From a virus, in IMG/VR virus record IMGVR_UViG_3300042868_008629, positions 1 to 64,000 of that record: a DNA stretch of 64,000 bases; one strand, 5' to 3'. Of this stretch, positions 34,697 to 43,562 are shown piece by piece (within the stretch, counting starts at the first letter, position 1; every line of letters begins with the position of its first letter). The translations under genes were made by a program, and so were the position numbers. The notes beneath the pieces are model-generated. The model searched no databases and was not told the origin of the DNA. It worked only from the letters and a program-made list of their open reading frames with translations.

Positions 34697-35285
34697 GAAA
34701 TCCTTTTTCAACTAATAAATTATATAGGTATTTCTTTTGTGGTTTGGATGAATCTTTAACTATTAAACAATCCATTCTTTTTTCTTTTTGAAATTTATTA
34801 ACTAAACTTTCTAAAAAAATCTCACAATCGTCTTCACACTTAAATGTGAACAAATTTATTTCATCATCTCTTTGAAATATCATTTTGTTGTTTAGTTTTG
34901 AAATTAGTTTTAAACCATCCCCCCTCAAATATTTTTTCTCAAAATCACTAAAATAAATTCTTTTCTTATTGGAGTAGTCAACAAACCCCTCTTCAACCCT
35001 ATAGTTAGAAATGTTTTTTATTGATAAATTTTCATCATCAGTTTCTACTTTAATAGTTCTCCCCAAATTATCCTTAATATATAAATTAATGTTATTCTTT
35101 GAGTTTTCCATCAAAGCTAATTCATAATCACATTTTTCTCCATTTTCGGTTTTCTTCTCAAAAAAAACATTTTCACTTGATTCTAATAAACTCTCGTAGT
35201 ATTTTTTTGCTCTTTGAAAAGTTTTGAATTTGTTGATAATTTTTCTTTTTTGTTTATTTTTAAACAAAACAATAAAATAATTCAT
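34647..35285 (-). CDS. Hypothetical 212-aa protein, opposite strand
   Basis: 212 residues, Lys/Asn-rich (NYFIVLFKNKQKRKIINKFK, TFQRAKKYYESLLESSENVF). Unrecognised. It is the lone leftward gene between rightward blocks, divergent from the DnaJ gene with a 30-nt A/T-rich gap. The N-terminal beta-alpha part looks like a small RNA- or protein-binding domain; nothing more can be said. Confidence 0.55.
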   Translation of the reverse strand: MNYFIVLFKNKQKRKIINKFKTFQRAKKYYESLLESSENVFFEKKTENGEKCDYELALMENSKNNINLYIKDNLGRTIKVETDDENLSIKNISNYRVEEGFVDYSNKKRIYFSDFEKKYLRGDGLKLISKLNNKMIFQRDDEINLFTFKCEDDCEIFLESLVNKFQKEKRMDCLIVKDSSKPQKKYLYNLLVEKGFPIDYLQRYSTTHLSKK

Positions 35286-35315
35286 AAATAAAATTTTAAA
35301 AAAAATAGATAGTTG

Positions 35316-36218
35316 ATGGAAAATCTGTATGATATTTTAGAAGTAAATGAAAATGCGACACAAGATGATATAAAGAAAAACTACAGAAAAATGGCTATGG
35401 AACATCATCCTGATAAAGGTGGGTCGGAAGATAAGTTCAAAAAAATATCTGAAGCTTATGAAACACTTGGTGATGAAAATAAAAGAAAGGAATACGATTA
35501 TAATAGAAAAAATCCACATAGGGGTAGTAGTATATTTGATGAATTTTTTGGTAATTTTCATACTCAAAGAAAAACAACAGTCCCTGACAAGATGGTTGAT
35601 GTTGAAATTGGTACATTAGAAAGTTTTCTTTCTGTAGAAAAAAATATAACCTATCAAAGGAACTTTGCCTGTGAACCATGTAATGGTAATGGTGGGGACA
35701 GACAAACTTGTAATACTTGTGGTGGGGGTGGATTTATTACCAAAACGATGGGTTCTGGTTTCTTTACACAAGTTTTTAGACAAGGTTGTCATACTTGTGG
35801 TGGTCATGGATTCACTCTCAGAAATGTTTGTGGTAGTTGTCAAGGAAAAGGAATTCAACAAAGAACGGAAACTATTAAAATAAAACTACCACATGGTGTA
35901 TCAGATGGTCAATACTTTAGAATGCAAGGTAAAGGTGATTTCATCAATGGCGTTTATGGTAATTTAATGTTAAGAGCCATAATCAAACCAGAATCTAATT
36001 TTAATAAAGCCGAAAATGATTTGATTTATAATTCTTTTTTGAATCTAAATGACCTGAAAAAGGATACAATAGAAATCCCTCATCCACAAGGAAGAATATC
36101 TGTGAAGTTACCACAAGAATTTGATACCTCAAAATCGTTACGAGTAAAAGCCAAAGGGTTTCAAACAAACCAAATTGGAGATTTAATCATTAATTTACAC
36201 GTTAAATTTAAAAGATAG
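35316..36218 (+). CDS. dnaJ: DnaJ-type co-chaperone
   Basis: The ATG at 35316 is preferred over TTG at 35313 (300 residues). J domain: LYDILEVNENATQDDIKKNY with HHPDKGG (HPD). A short G/F region leads to four zinc-binding CxxCxGxG motifs (CEPCNGNG, CNTCGGGG, CHTCGGHG, CGSCQGKG) and C-terminal substrate-binding domains. This is a full class I DnaJ, slightly shorter than bacterial (~370). It would need the host DnaK, since no phage DnaK is in the window. Likely role: helping replication or head assembly. Its end overlaps a small gene on the other strand. Confidence 0.92.
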   Translation: MENLYDILEVNENATQDDIKKNYRKMAMEHHPDKGGSEDKFKKISEAYETLGDENKRKEYDYNRKNPHRGSSIFDEFFGNFHTQRKTTVPDKMVDVEIGTLESFLSVEKNITYQRNFACEPCNGNGGDRQTCNTCGGGGFITKTMGSGFFTQVFRQGCHTCGGHGFTLRNVCGSCQGKGIQQRTETIKIKLPHGVSDGQYFRMQGKGDFINGVYGNLMLRAIIKPESNFNKAENDLIYNSFLNLNDLKKDTIEIPHPQGRISVKLPQEFDTSKSLRVKAKGFQTNQIGDLIINLHVKFKR

Positions 36219-36351
36219 ACAATATATTTTCAACAATCTTAATTGTACCATATATACTTGCAACTAAAATATATAGGGATAAACCAACTAAATACCATTG
36301 TCTGTTAGAGAAACCCTTTTTACATTTACTACAACCTTTTTCCTTTTCCAT
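36208..36351 (-). CDS. Small membrane protein with CxxC (47 aa)
   Basis: 47 residues read from ATG at 36351. It begins MEKEKGCSKCKKGFSNRQWY and continues into one membrane segment (LVGLSLYILVASIYGTIKIV). The CxxC-then-TM arrangement is a recurring small phage protein type. The 3' end overlaps the DnaJ 3' end by 11 nt on the opposite strand. Function unknown. Confidence 0.65.
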   Translation of the reverse strand: MEKEKGCSKCKKGFSNRQWYLVGLSLYILVASIYGTIKIVENILSIF

Positions 36352-36431
36352 AGTTTTTTAATTGAAAAGTATTATATTTGTCCCAATAATCAATAATAGT
36401 TATTGGGACTACTATTTTTATCACATCAAAG

Positions 36432-36440
36432 ATATTTATT
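36432..36440 (+). promoter_or_regulatory. Late-type motif ATATTTATT upstream of 36457
   Basis: ATATTTATT with 5' end 25 nt before the ATG at 36457, in a short intergenic gap after the leftward small gene. Confidence 0.5.
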
Positions 36441-36456
36441 AAGAAAAACCAAAAAA

Positions 36457-37830
36457 ATGAGATTTACTTCCGTACTTAAGAAATTAATTGTTGAAAACTC
36501 AAGATTCAAAGTTCTTTATGATAAGATGGTTACCCCATCACAAAAAGCATTAGAAAAAAATCCAAAAGCTAAAGGTTTGATGACCTTTGACATATTAAAA
36601 AGAATCATATTTGCTGACCCTGACACCAAAGCACCTGAAAACTTTGATATAGATGGGGCATCGATTGATGATATGGATAAAGTTAAAGTGGGTAAGTTTA
36701 CACAATGGATGTTGAAAAACTTTGCAGTACCTGCTATGACTGAAGAAATGAAAGCGTTAGACCCCCAATCTAAAGAGTTTAAAAACGCTATCAAAAGTTA
36801 TAGAGAATTATATTTGGAAGATTTGTTCAAAATGACTGAACAACTTCAATTTTTCGAAAAGGTAAAACAATATCTACCTGAAAACCAAAGGGACATCAAT
36901 AAATTGACACCAGCTCAATTGAAAGATATATTTGCTAACTTCAAGTTACCTGAGAAGAAACAAAAAGAGATTGAGAAAAAACAAGCTAAGAAGACTAGAG
37001 AAGGATTGAAACATGCTGGTGGTCAAATCATTTTTGAAGGAAGTGATTGGGTATTGATTAAAGTTGAGGGTAACAACCCAACTAGTAAAGACGCAGCAAT
37101 CTATTATGGTGGTTATAAGGATTATAGAGAGGGTGAATCTGACTGGTGTACATCAGCACCTGGTTTGACTTGGTTCGAAAATTATATTAAGAATGGACCT
37201 CTTTATGTTGTATTCCCACAGAATGACAATGGTCAAGTTGGTAAAAGAACAGGATTACCTGAAGAAAGATATCAGTTCCATTTCCCTTCAAGTCAATTTA
37301 TGGACAGACACGATAGACAGATTGATTTAGTAAAGTTTTTGAATGAGAAGGCACCTGAGTTGAAAGATTTCTTCAAAGGGGAGTTTGCAAAAGGTTTGAC
37401 CACAAAGGGTGGAAAGAAAGTTGAAATTTCTTATCCAAATAGTTCAGCAGGAAAATATGTTGCATTATATGGTTTCGAAGAATTATTCGACAATTTACCA
37501 GATGATATTGAACATTTGATGATTAACAATACATCTCAAACACCAATAGGTTTGGATGTGCCTGAATCTTTGGGTAGATTCAAAAGTTTGGATGCTTTGG
37601 TTTTACAAAACATATGTAAATCATTACCTGATAGTATTGGAAACTTACAACAATTAAGTTTTCTTTCTTTACCTGATAACAAACAATTAGTATCTTTACC
37701 TGAGTCCATTACAGGTTTGGAAAACTTATCTTTTGTTAACTTAAAAGGTTCGAATCCAAGTATCAAAATACCTGAAACATTGAAAGAGAAAATGATGGAC
37801 CAAGGTGATGGTTTCTATTATGTAATGTAA
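36457..37830 (+). CDS. Leucine-rich-repeat phage protein with predicted packaging leader
   Basis: The ATG at 36457 removes an implausible N-terminal extension (457 residues remain). The leader RFTSVLKKLIVENSRF has I-V-E at 11-13. A long helical region (to ~195) precedes a domain with EGESDWCTSAPGLTWFENYI and GPLYVVFPQNDNGQVG, a block I know from other phages. The C-terminal ~110 residues form leucine-rich repeats (SLPDSIGNLQQLSFLSLPDN, SLPESITGLENLSFVNLKG). A late-type motif lies 25 nt upstream. Protein-binding effector or virion component; unproven. Confidence 0.6.
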   Translation: MRFTSVLKKLIVENSRFKVLYDKMVTPSQKALEKNPKAKGLMTFDILKRIIFADPDTKAPENFDIDGASIDDMDKVKVGKFTQWMLKNFAVPAMTEEMKALDPQSKEFKNAIKSYRELYLEDLFKMTEQLQFFEKVKQYLPENQRDINKLTPAQLKDIFANFKLPEKKQKEIEKKQAKKTREGLKHAGGQIIFEGSDWVLIKVEGNNPTSKDAAIYYGGYKDYREGESDWCTSAPGLTWFENYIKNGPLYVVFPQNDNGQVGKRTGLPEERYQFHFPSSQFMDRHDRQIDLVKFLNEKAPELKDFFKGEFAKGLTTKGGKKVEISYPNSSAGKYVALYGFEELFDNLPDDIEHLMINNTSQTPIGLDVPESLGRFKSLDALVLQNICKSLPDSIGNLQQLSFLSLPDNKQLVSLPESITGLENLSFVNLKGSNPSIKIPETLKEKMMDQGDGFYYVM

Positions 37831-37843
37831 AAAAATTATATCT

Positions 37844-38128
37844 ATGAATATTGATGTTGAAATATACATTAAGAACTTTATAAACTTCTTTGAGAGCAAC
37901 CCCAACGAATTGATTGATTTGATTGGTGACGAACTCAAAGAAGTTTTTTATAAAAAGGTAGAGGAACAATGTTATAAGAACCTTGACAATGGTGAGGACA
38001 TTGTTTTGACTCAAAAACAATTGATTGAAATCGTTGTGGACATTAAGAAGGGAAAACCTGATATGAAGGTGTTATTAACCAATGGTGTCTTTCAAAAAAC
38101 AAAATATGGATTAATTTCTTTGAATTAA
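37844..38128 (+). CDS. Hypothetical 94-aa protein
   Basis: 94 residues, helical (IDVEIYIKNFINFFESNPNE, DELKEVFYKKVEEQCYKNL, LTQKQLIEIVVDIKKGKP). It looks like a conserved small phage protein, function unknown to me. It follows the LRR gene by 13 nt, so is probably co-transcribed. Confidence 0.6.
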   Translation: MNIDVEIYIKNFINFFESNPNELIDLIGDELKEVFYKKVEEQCYKNLDNGEDIVLTQKQLIEIVVDIKKGKPDMKVLLTNGVFQKTKYGLISLN

Positions 38129-38129
38129 G

Positions 38130-38161
38130 TTTGGAAATTAGAAAACCTCGTTGTATCTTTG
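38130..38161 (+). promoter_or_regulatory. Strong Bacteroidetes-type promoter (TTTG / TATCTTTG)
   Basis: TTTG at 38130-38133 and TATCTTTG at 38154-38161 are separated by 20 nt, a full match to the Bacteroidetes consensus. It lies 36 nt before the DUF932 gene and should be active early with the host sigma factor. Confidence 0.75.
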
Positions 38162-38196
38162 ACTTATCAATTACTCACCACTAAAAACTTAAAGAT

Positions 38197-38946
38197 ATGA
38201 CAATCCAAGACATCAAAACAATCGCTCCTGCAATCTTCTCTACTTCTGCTGACCCCAAAATGTCAAACAAGTATTCATTCGTTCCAACAATCGAATTGAT
38301 GGAAAACTTCACCAACGAAGGATGGCAACTTGCATCTGTAAAACAAAATGGTAAAGGTGCATATGGTGTACACGAACTAAGATTCCGTAATGGTGAATTA
38401 CCTGCTGTTGGTGACACATTAGTTGAGGCCATCGTTAGAAACTCTCACAACGGAACTACAGCTCTTACAGTTGGCGCTGGTTTATTTAGATTATGTTGTA
38501 GTAACGGACTTACAGTTCCAACTTCAACCGCTGAACAATTCACTGTAAGACATATGGGTTTTGACTCTGACGAAGTAAAAAGATTGACTGAGAGCTTTGC
38601 AAAGAAACTTCCTCTAATCCAAAACTCAGTTGATAAGATGATGGATAGAATGTTGACTGAAGGTGAAAAGATTGAGTTTGCTAAAAACGCATCAATCATC
38701 AAGTGGGGAATGGGTTCAGTCCCATCAACATTAAACCTTGAACAACTTATTACACCACAAAGAATTGAAGATAGTAAAGATGACCTTTGGACAACCTTCA
38801 ATGTAATCCAAGAGAAGTTCATCAGAGGTGGTGTGGATTACAAATCAAACTCAGGTAGAAAGACATCTTTGAAAGGTTTGAAAAATATTATGGCCTCCAA
38901 CCAAATGAATACAAAACTTTGGACATTGGCAGAAACATTAGTGTAG
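38197..38946 (+). CDS. DUF932 family protein
   Basis: 249 residues. The blocks KYSFVPTIELMENFTNEGWQ, GVHELRFRNGELPAVGDTLV, IVRNSHNGTTALTVGAGLFR and LCCSNGLTVPTS are the hallmark of DUF932 (phage/plasmid-like). Its biochemical role is unknown; family members are often strongly expressed early. It has its own host-type promoter and a strong terminator, so it is a single-gene unit. Codons look more GC-rich than many neighbours (AACGGACTTACAG, GACCCC), which may reflect high expression. Confidence 0.85.
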   Translation: MTIQDIKTIAPAIFSTSADPKMSNKYSFVPTIELMENFTNEGWQLASVKQNGKGAYGVHELRFRNGELPAVGDTLVEAIVRNSHNGTTALTVGAGLFRLCCSNGLTVPTSTAEQFTVRHMGFDSDEVKRLTESFAKKLPLIQNSVDKMMDRMLTEGEKIEFAKNASIIKWGMGSVPSTLNLEQLITPQRIEDSKDDLWTTFNVIQEKFIRGGVDYKSNSGRKTSLKGLKNIMASNQMNTKLWTLAETLV

Positions 38947-38962
38947 TGATTGAAAAATGATG

Positions 38963-38994
38963 GGGAGAGATTGATTATCTCTCCTCTTTTTTTT
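38963..38994 (+). terminator. Terminator after the DUF932 gene
   Basis: 8-bp stem GGAGAGAT / ATCTCTCC with a 5-nt loop, followed by TC and eight T. Confidence 0.9.
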
Positions 38995-39005
38995 ATAATT
39001 TTACT

Positions 39006-40739
39006 ATGGAAAAGTTATACGATTTTAGTTTATCAAGTTATCATACTATGCTTTACAAAGATTATTGTGAAGTAGATGAAGATATATTATTAGGTGAACA
39101 TGACTCAGACACACCACCCATAATAGCAAGCTTCAACAAATTCTCATTAATAAGAAAAGAGTTTGATTACGACAAAACTTTATTAGGTGAAGAACCATAT
39201 GTTGAGAATTATAACAACTTGTTTGCTCATTTGATGTTCAAGAGGTTATCACTCTATGTTGAAAAAAATGAAGATAAAGTTTCAATAAAATTCTTTTTAT
39301 ATTACAAAGGTAGACAAGCTGGAAAAAAATATTTCAAGAAAGATACTATCTGTCATTTTTTAACCTATAACTTCAAACAAAATTGTCTTTATAATGGTCA
39401 TATCAAAAATTATCATCTTAAACGAAAAAAAAAGAGTCAATTAGGGAAAAACCTTTGGTACAATAAACCAATTCAGTCATTTATTCAAACATGGGTAAAT
39501 CATACTAGAGGAATGAAATTGAATGACTTTGATAAAATTGAAAAATCAGGTAAAGAAATTAATGAAGCCATTGTATTGTTTTTACAAAATATACCAGATG
39601 TAAATCCTGAAAACCACGATTATTCTTACGACAACATTTTATACAAAAGATACTTGGATGGGATTGGTGTTAAAGTACCAAACAACTGGATGTATTTCAA
39701 CAGAATCTTTCCACAGATAACAAAAAAGATATTCAAGAAATATAACTATAAGTTTGTGGATGCTTTTATGGGTTTAAATGATTTCACTGGTGATAAAATC
39801 AAGAGAGTATTACATAGTGTAGAATCAACAGATGGGGTTGAGTCATTAAAGTTTGCACTTGATTTCTTTGGGAAAGATTTCATATTATCTCAACCTGATG
39901 TCTTCATTAAAGAAATATTGGAAAGTACATCTTTCTTTATGGATTGGCAAGTGTTTATTAATCACCATAGAATTAGTTTGGTTGACTTCACCAAAACTGA
40001 GGTAAAATATTGTTTCGAAATTTTCAAGTTGGTTGTTAGGGGTGAAATTAATTTACATTCATTCACTGACCATATTGCTTACAAGATTAGATTAAAAAAC
40101 TTTGAACCTGTAATGTGGAGAGCCAAGAATTATGATACTTTTGCTGAAGAACATTATATTTGGTCTGAAAAGATTGGTTCGATGAAAAGTGCTGAGTATA
40201 GAAGATTATATGATGAAAAGTTCAAGGAATATATCGAAACACCCATCTTTGATTATTATCCTGTATTACTGACTGAAAGTAAGGAATACAATATGGAGAG
40301 TTTCCTCCAATCAAATTGTGTTAGAACTTATACAGATAAACCAGCATCCATTATCATATCTTTAAGAAAAGGGGGAATTCACTCCAAAACAAGGGCAACC
40401 ATTGAATATAAGATTGAAAATGATTTTGATAAAATTAAATTCAATCGTGTCCAATCCTTGGGTAGATATAATGAAAAGTTGGATGAAAGTTGGACAAAAG
40501 TTTTAATTGAACTTGACACCAAAATGTTTTATACTTTGGAAAATGATATCTTTAAGTTGCCTGAGGTTGAAATAAAATATGGTGGGAAAACATTTATGTC
40601 ACATTTGATATTTGTTGAGGATAGTGTCAAAGCTCAATTATATAATGGTACAACTAGTAAACTACCACCAAGAAAAATTGTTACATTCACAAATAATCCT
40701 GTAAAAAACATTTATAATCCAACATTAGAACTATTATGA
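39006..40739 (+). CDS. PcfJ-like protein
   Basis: 577 residues. The C-terminal third (FLQSNCVRTYTDKPASIIIS, THE-like 'CVRTY' Cys-Tyr pattern, then KTRATIEYKIENDFDKIKFN RVQSLG) resembles the PcfJ family of plasmid and phage proteins. PcfJ proteins have unknown biochemical function. The central ~300 residues are helical and aromatic. No membrane segment. It begins just after the DUF932 terminator with only ~10 nt of sequence, so its promoter must overlap that region or it depends on read-through. It overlaps the next gene by 4 nt. Confidence 0.55.
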   Translation: MEKLYDFSLSSYHTMLYKDYCEVDEDILLGEHDSDTPPIIASFNKFSLIRKEFDYDKTLLGEEPYVENYNNLFAHLMFKRLSLYVEKNEDKVSIKFFLYYKGRQAGKKYFKKDTICHFLTYNFKQNCLYNGHIKNYHLKRKKKSQLGKNLWYNKPIQSFIQTWVNHTRGMKLNDFDKIEKSGKEINEAIVLFLQNIPDVNPENHDYSYDNILYKRYLDGIGVKVPNNWMYFNRIFPQITKKIFKKYNYKFVDAFMGLNDFTGDKIKRVLHSVESTDGVESLKFALDFFGKDFILSQPDVFIKEILESTSFFMDWQVFINHHRISLVDFTKTEVKYCFEIFKLVVRGEINLHSFTDHIAYKIRLKNFEPVMWRAKNYDTFAEEHYIWSEKIGSMKSAEYRRLYDEKFKEYIETPIFDYYPVLLTESKEYNMESFLQSNCVRTYTDKPASIIISLRKGGIHSKTRATIEYKIENDFDKIKFNRVQSLGRYNEKLDESWTKVLIELDTKMFYTLENDIFKLPEVEIKYGGKTFMSHLIFVEDSVKAQLYNGTTSKLPPRKIVTFTNNPVKNIYNPTLELL

Positions 40740-41047
40740 CAAACAGAAACAGAGTTAATGATATATTCAAAGAAAGATTTAAACAAATCCCCTCTTCATT
40801 ATATATAAAAAATGAAAATATTTCTAAAGAAAACTTGGATAAGTTTTTAAGTAAATCTCATTTGATTTTTGTTAATAAGAAGGTGGCGGAAGGAAAAATA
40901 GTTGAGATGGATAGATTAGTTGAATACGATTCGAATGGTATTCTTATTTACATAAAAGGGGTTGAAGATATATTTATTCTAACCACAACAGATAGATTGA
41001 ATGTTGCGGAGTTTACTTTACATAACTTAATAAAACTTAATAAATAA
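40736..41047 (+). CDS. Hypothetical 103-aa protein
   Basis: 103 residues with an alpha/beta look (KSHLIFVNKKVAEGKIVEMD, GILIYIKGVEDIFILTTTD). Overlaps the PcfJ-like gene by ATGA. Unrecognised. Confidence 0.55.
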   Translation: MTNRNRVNDIFKERFKQIPSSLYIKNENISKENLDKFLSKSHLIFVNKKVAEGKIVEMDRLVEYDSNGILIYIKGVEDIFILTTTDRLNVAEFTLHNLIKLNK

Positions 41048-41070
41048 TTTAATTTTGATACAACTTAGTG

Positions 41071-41079
41071 ATATTTATA
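41071..41079 (+). promoter_or_regulatory. Late-type motif ATATTTATA upstream of 41096
   Basis: Exact ATATTTATA, 5' end 25 nt before the ATG of the homing endonuclease. Confidence 0.5.
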
Positions 41080-41095
41080 ATAAACACTAAGTTGT

Positions 41096-41746
41096 ATGGA
41101 AAACGGAAAAATATATAAAATTACAAACACCGAAAACAATAAAGTTTATATTGGTTGTACGATTAATACACTAAAACATAGATTTGAAGAACATTGTTAC
41201 AGATGTCTGAAAACTAACATCAATACAAAATTATGTAATAATGTTAGAAAGTATGGTGTTGAAAAGTTTACAATTGAGTTGATTGAAGAATGTTCATTGG
41301 ATGTTATATATAATAGAGAGGTTGAAGTTATTAAGGAACACAATAGTTTTGAGGAAGGATTAAACTCTACAGTAGGAGGAGAGGGATGTTTAGGTTATAA
41401 ACACTCACCTGAAATAAGAATGAAGATATCTAATGCGGTTAAAGATGGTAAATCACATAAAGGTAAAACTTATGAAGAGATTTATGGAGATAGAGCACAA
41501 GAAGAAAAAAATAAGAGAAAACAAGCGGGTTGGTCTAAAAATTTGAATGAAGAAGAAAAGTTAAAAGTTATTGAAAAAATAAGAAACATTAAACGAAGTA
41601 AATCTAAAACCAGTATTGAAACTATTAATGGTATTAAAAAATTAATAAGTGAAAATGTTAAGCCAAGCGAAATAAATAAACAATATCCTGAAGTTCATAT
41701 TAGAACAATATATAGTATAAAAGCTGGAACTAGATGGAAAGATTAA
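41096..41746 (+). CDS. GIY-YIG homing endonuclease (Seg-like)
   Basis: 216 residues. GKIYKITNTENNKVYIGCTI provides the GIY-YIG core; TLKHRFEEH (Arg/His) and KFTIELIEECS complete the nuclease domain. YNREVEVIKEHNSFEEGLN supplies the metal-binding Glu region. The C-terminal part has NUMOD-like and helix-turn-helix-like segments (YKHSPEIRMKISNAVK, NVKPSEINKQYPEVHIRTIY). Free-standing Seg-type mobile gene placed just before thioredoxin. Its own late-type motif matches how T4 seg genes are kept late. Confidence 0.85.
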   Translation: MENGKIYKITNTENNKVYIGCTINTLKHRFEEHCYRCLKTNINTKLCNNVRKYGVEKFTIELIEECSLDVIYNREVEVIKEHNSFEEGLNSTVGGEGCLGYKHSPEIRMKISNAVKDGKSHKGKTYEEIYGDRAQEEKNKRKQAGWSKNLNEEEKLKVIEKIRNIKRSKSKTSIETINGIKKLISENVKPSEINKQYPEVHIRTIYSIKAGTRWKD

Positions 41747-41757
41747 AAAACAAAAAA

Positions 41758-42066
41758 ATGGAAATCACAAGTGAAGAATTAAAATCAAAAATTGAATCAG
41801 GTGAACAAGTTATTATTGACTTTTGGGCCAGCTGGTGTATGCCGTGCAAGATGTTTAAACCCACCTTTGATAAAGTTGCCGAGAGTTCTGAAGTACCTAT
41901 GTATACAATGAATGTTGAACATAATGGTGAATATGCTGTTGAGTTGGGTATTCGTGCAGTACCAACCATTAAAGCTTTTAGTAATGGTGGTGAAGTTTAT
42001 TCTAAATCAGGTATTCTTAGTGAGTCAGAATTAAAAGGAGTTATAAATAACATCATCAATGGATAA
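41758..42066 (+). CDS. Thioredoxin with WCMPC active site
   Basis: The ATG at 41758 gives 102 residues, the normal thioredoxin length. The active site is WASWCMPCKMFKP; Met replaces the usual Gly of WCGPC. The cis-Pro loop is VPTIKAF. Probably reduces phage ribonucleotide reductase or other dithiol enzymes. It overlaps the glutaredoxin gene by 8 nt, making a redox pair. Confidence 0.88.
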   Translation: MEITSEELKSKIESGEQVIIDFWASWCMPCKMFKPTFDKVAESSEVPMYTMNVEHNGEYAVELGIRAVPTIKAFSNGGEVYSKSGILSESELKGVINNIING

Positions 42067-42346
42067 CAAACTAGTAATAGTATATACAATGAAAGGTTGT
42101 CCCCACTGTACGGACTTCAAAGATTTATTAGTTCAAAATGGCATTGAGTTCTATGATAGAGATATCGATGAATATAGTGACGAGTTTGATATGTTTGTCG
42201 AATTAACAGGAAAAGATTTTGTTCCAGCATTTATGTTGGTAGATGAATCCGAGAGTGACGAACCCATACCAATGTTATTTGCACCTGAAGAGGATTTCAA
42301 CGAATTAGAAGAAGGATTGGAAATTATCAAAAAGTTCTTACAATAA
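42059..42346 (+). CDS. Glutaredoxin-like protein
   Basis: 95 residues. The CPHC motif in IVYTMKGCPHCTDFKDLL and the TGKDFVPAFMLVD cis-Pro region fit the glutaredoxin fold. T4 NrdC-like function (electron donor to ribonucleotide reductase) is likely. An acidic insertion (ESESDEPIPMLFAPEEDF) is unusual for the family. Followed by a bidirectional terminator. Confidence 0.82.
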   Translation: MDNKLVIVYTMKGCPHCTDFKDLLVQNGIEFYDRDIDEYSDEFDMFVELTGKDFVPAFMLVDESESDEPIPMLFAPEEDFNELEEGLEIIKKFLQ

Positions 42347-42375
42347 AAAATGTCCCCAATATTAGGGGACATTTT
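42347..42375. terminator. Bidirectional terminator
   Basis: 11-bp stem AAAATGTCCCC / GGGGACATTTT with a 7-nt loop, between convergent genes. Confidence 0.92.
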
Positions 42376-42378
42376 CAT

Positions 42379-43209
42379 TTAGAATATAACCAAATCTTTC
42401 ATTCTATCTTTAACTAACCAAGGTTTCTCATTTAGTTGATTATCAATATCTCTTTCAACATCATAATCTTTAATATAGTCATTTGCAAACTTGTTTAAGT
42501 TGAAATCAAATACATCTAATATTAATGACTTAATTTTCTCTGGTGTATAAATCGAATCACAAGTTACCTCAATGTTAAAATCATCCTCATTGTTAATAAC
42601 TGAAGAATACTTAAATGTAATTTTATCAGTTTCAAGTAAGTTAAATAATTGATTGCAAATATGTTCACCATAATATAATTCTCTTCTACCAAGGTTTAAG
42701 CTATATCCATAAGGGAATGATGAGGAAACAGAAAGAAAGTTCGTTGTGTTGAATATTTTAAGGTTCTCAGGGATGAATGGGGAATAGAACTCTAGTTCCA
42801 ATTTGTCTGTAAAGTTAATATTATTTAGGAACTCTTTGTTGTAATCATTTTTACTATCTCTATTAACTTCATTGATTACCTGTTGGTGGAAAATAGGTCT
42901 ATCACTTTTATGATATTCAAAGTAATATTCGTTTGGGGAAAGCGGTTCTCTATAATCTATTAAATCAATTATATTGATATGTTTAAGATTAAGATAGGTT
43001 AATAAATCAGGATTCTTTTCAACAAATAAATCTCTTAACTTATTTAAATCTAAAACTTCATCTGAGTTTGTTGCACCATAAACAACCAAGAATGATTTAA
43101 AATCAACAACTTGAAATCTTGAGGTAAAGTTTGGGTTTACATTTTTGACAATAAAGTCAGCGAATAGGTTTACAAAACCTTCTTTTGATAATCTATTAAT
43201 ATACTTCAT
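42379..43209 (-). CDS. Hypothetical 276-aa protein
   Basis: 276 residues, unrecognised. Aromatic and Asn/Asp-rich with no membrane segment. Blocks such as NLGRRELYYGEHICNQLFNL and IDLIDYREPLSPNEYYFEYH may be conserved. Leftward gene between two rightward blocks, with a TANNTTTG-like box just upstream on its strand. Function unknown. Confidence 0.55.
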   Translation of the reverse strand: MKYINRLSKEGFVNLFADFIVKNVNPNFTSRFQVVDFKSFLVVYGATNSDEVLDLNKLRDLFVEKNPDLLTYLNLKHINIIDLIDYREPLSPNEYYFEYHKSDRPIFHQQVINEVNRDSKNDYNKEFLNNINFTDKLELEFYSPFIPENLKIFNTTNFLSVSSSFPYGYSLNLGRRELYYGEHICNQLFNLLETDKITFKYSSVINNEDDFNIEVTCDSIYTPEKIKSLILDVFDFNLNKFANDYIKDYDVERDIDNQLNEKPWLVKDRMKDLVIF

Positions 43210-43220
43210 AATTTTTTTAT

Positions 43221-43228
43221 CAAATGTA
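43221..43228 (-). promoter_or_regulatory. Possible host-type -7 box TACATTTG
   Basis: TACATTTG on the - strand, 12 nt upstream of the ATG at 43209. The -33 region is T-rich but not exact. The leader would be very short. Confidence 0.4.
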
Positions 43229-43263
43229 TAAACAAAAAAATTATTATCTTAAATAGTAAAAAT

Positions 43264-43287
43264 AAAAAAAGGGACATTGATTGTCCC
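43264..43287 (-). terminator. Terminator for the small - strand gene
   Basis: GGGACA / TGTCCC stem with a 5-nt loop; on the - strand it is followed by seven T (43264-43270). Confidence 0.8.
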
Positions 43288-43318
43288 CTTCAAAGTTCGT
43301 ACCTTCCCTTCAGTGAAG

Positions 43319-43471
43319 TTATCTTTTGTTGTAGTACTTCTCAACAACCTTTTTGATTGATTCTTGAATGTTGTTGTTAGTCACCTGTCTCTGACTAGTT
43401 TGGTTACTAGCAGGTGGTGGTGTTGAAGGGGCTGGTTGACCTTGTGGTTTGTTTTTGCATCCACATCCCAT
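43319..43471 (-). CDS. Small MGCGCK protein (50 aa)
   Basis: 50 residues read from ATG at 43471: MGCGCKNKPQGQPAPSTPPP and a helical C-terminus (NNNIQESIKKVVEKYYNKR). The MGCGCK start with a Pro-rich middle is a recurring small phage protein that I have seen without a function. Leftward, with a late-type motif upstream (43512-43520) and a terminator downstream, so it is a complete transcription unit. Confidence 0.65.
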   Translation of the reverse strand: MGCGCKNKPQGQPAPSTPPPASNQTSQRQVTNNNIQESIKKVVEKYYNKR

Positions 43472-43511
43472 GTCATTATCAGTTTAATTAATTTATGAAG
43501 TCAACTTCATT

Positions 43512-43534
43512 AATAAATATCTTAAGTATTTATA
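43512..43534. promoter_or_regulatory. Divergent late-type motifs
   Basis: AATAAATAT (43512-43520) reads ATATTTATT on the - strand, 49 nt before the ATG at 43471. GTATTTATA (43526-43534) on the + strand lies 37 nt before the ATG at 43563. Together they form a near-palindrome, ATAAATA-N7-TATTTAT, and would serve both genes. Confidence 0.5.
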
Positions 43535-43562
43535 TTATGTAAATAAAACCTTATTTGACAAT

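Noticed and set aside
36403-36456. N-terminal extension of the LRR gene
   Set aside because: The extension is encoded across the late-type motif, and the ATG at 36457 gives the conserved-style leader.
38445-38822. 125-residue open frame on the - strand
   Set aside because: Antisense to the DUF932 gene, whose motifs are clear.
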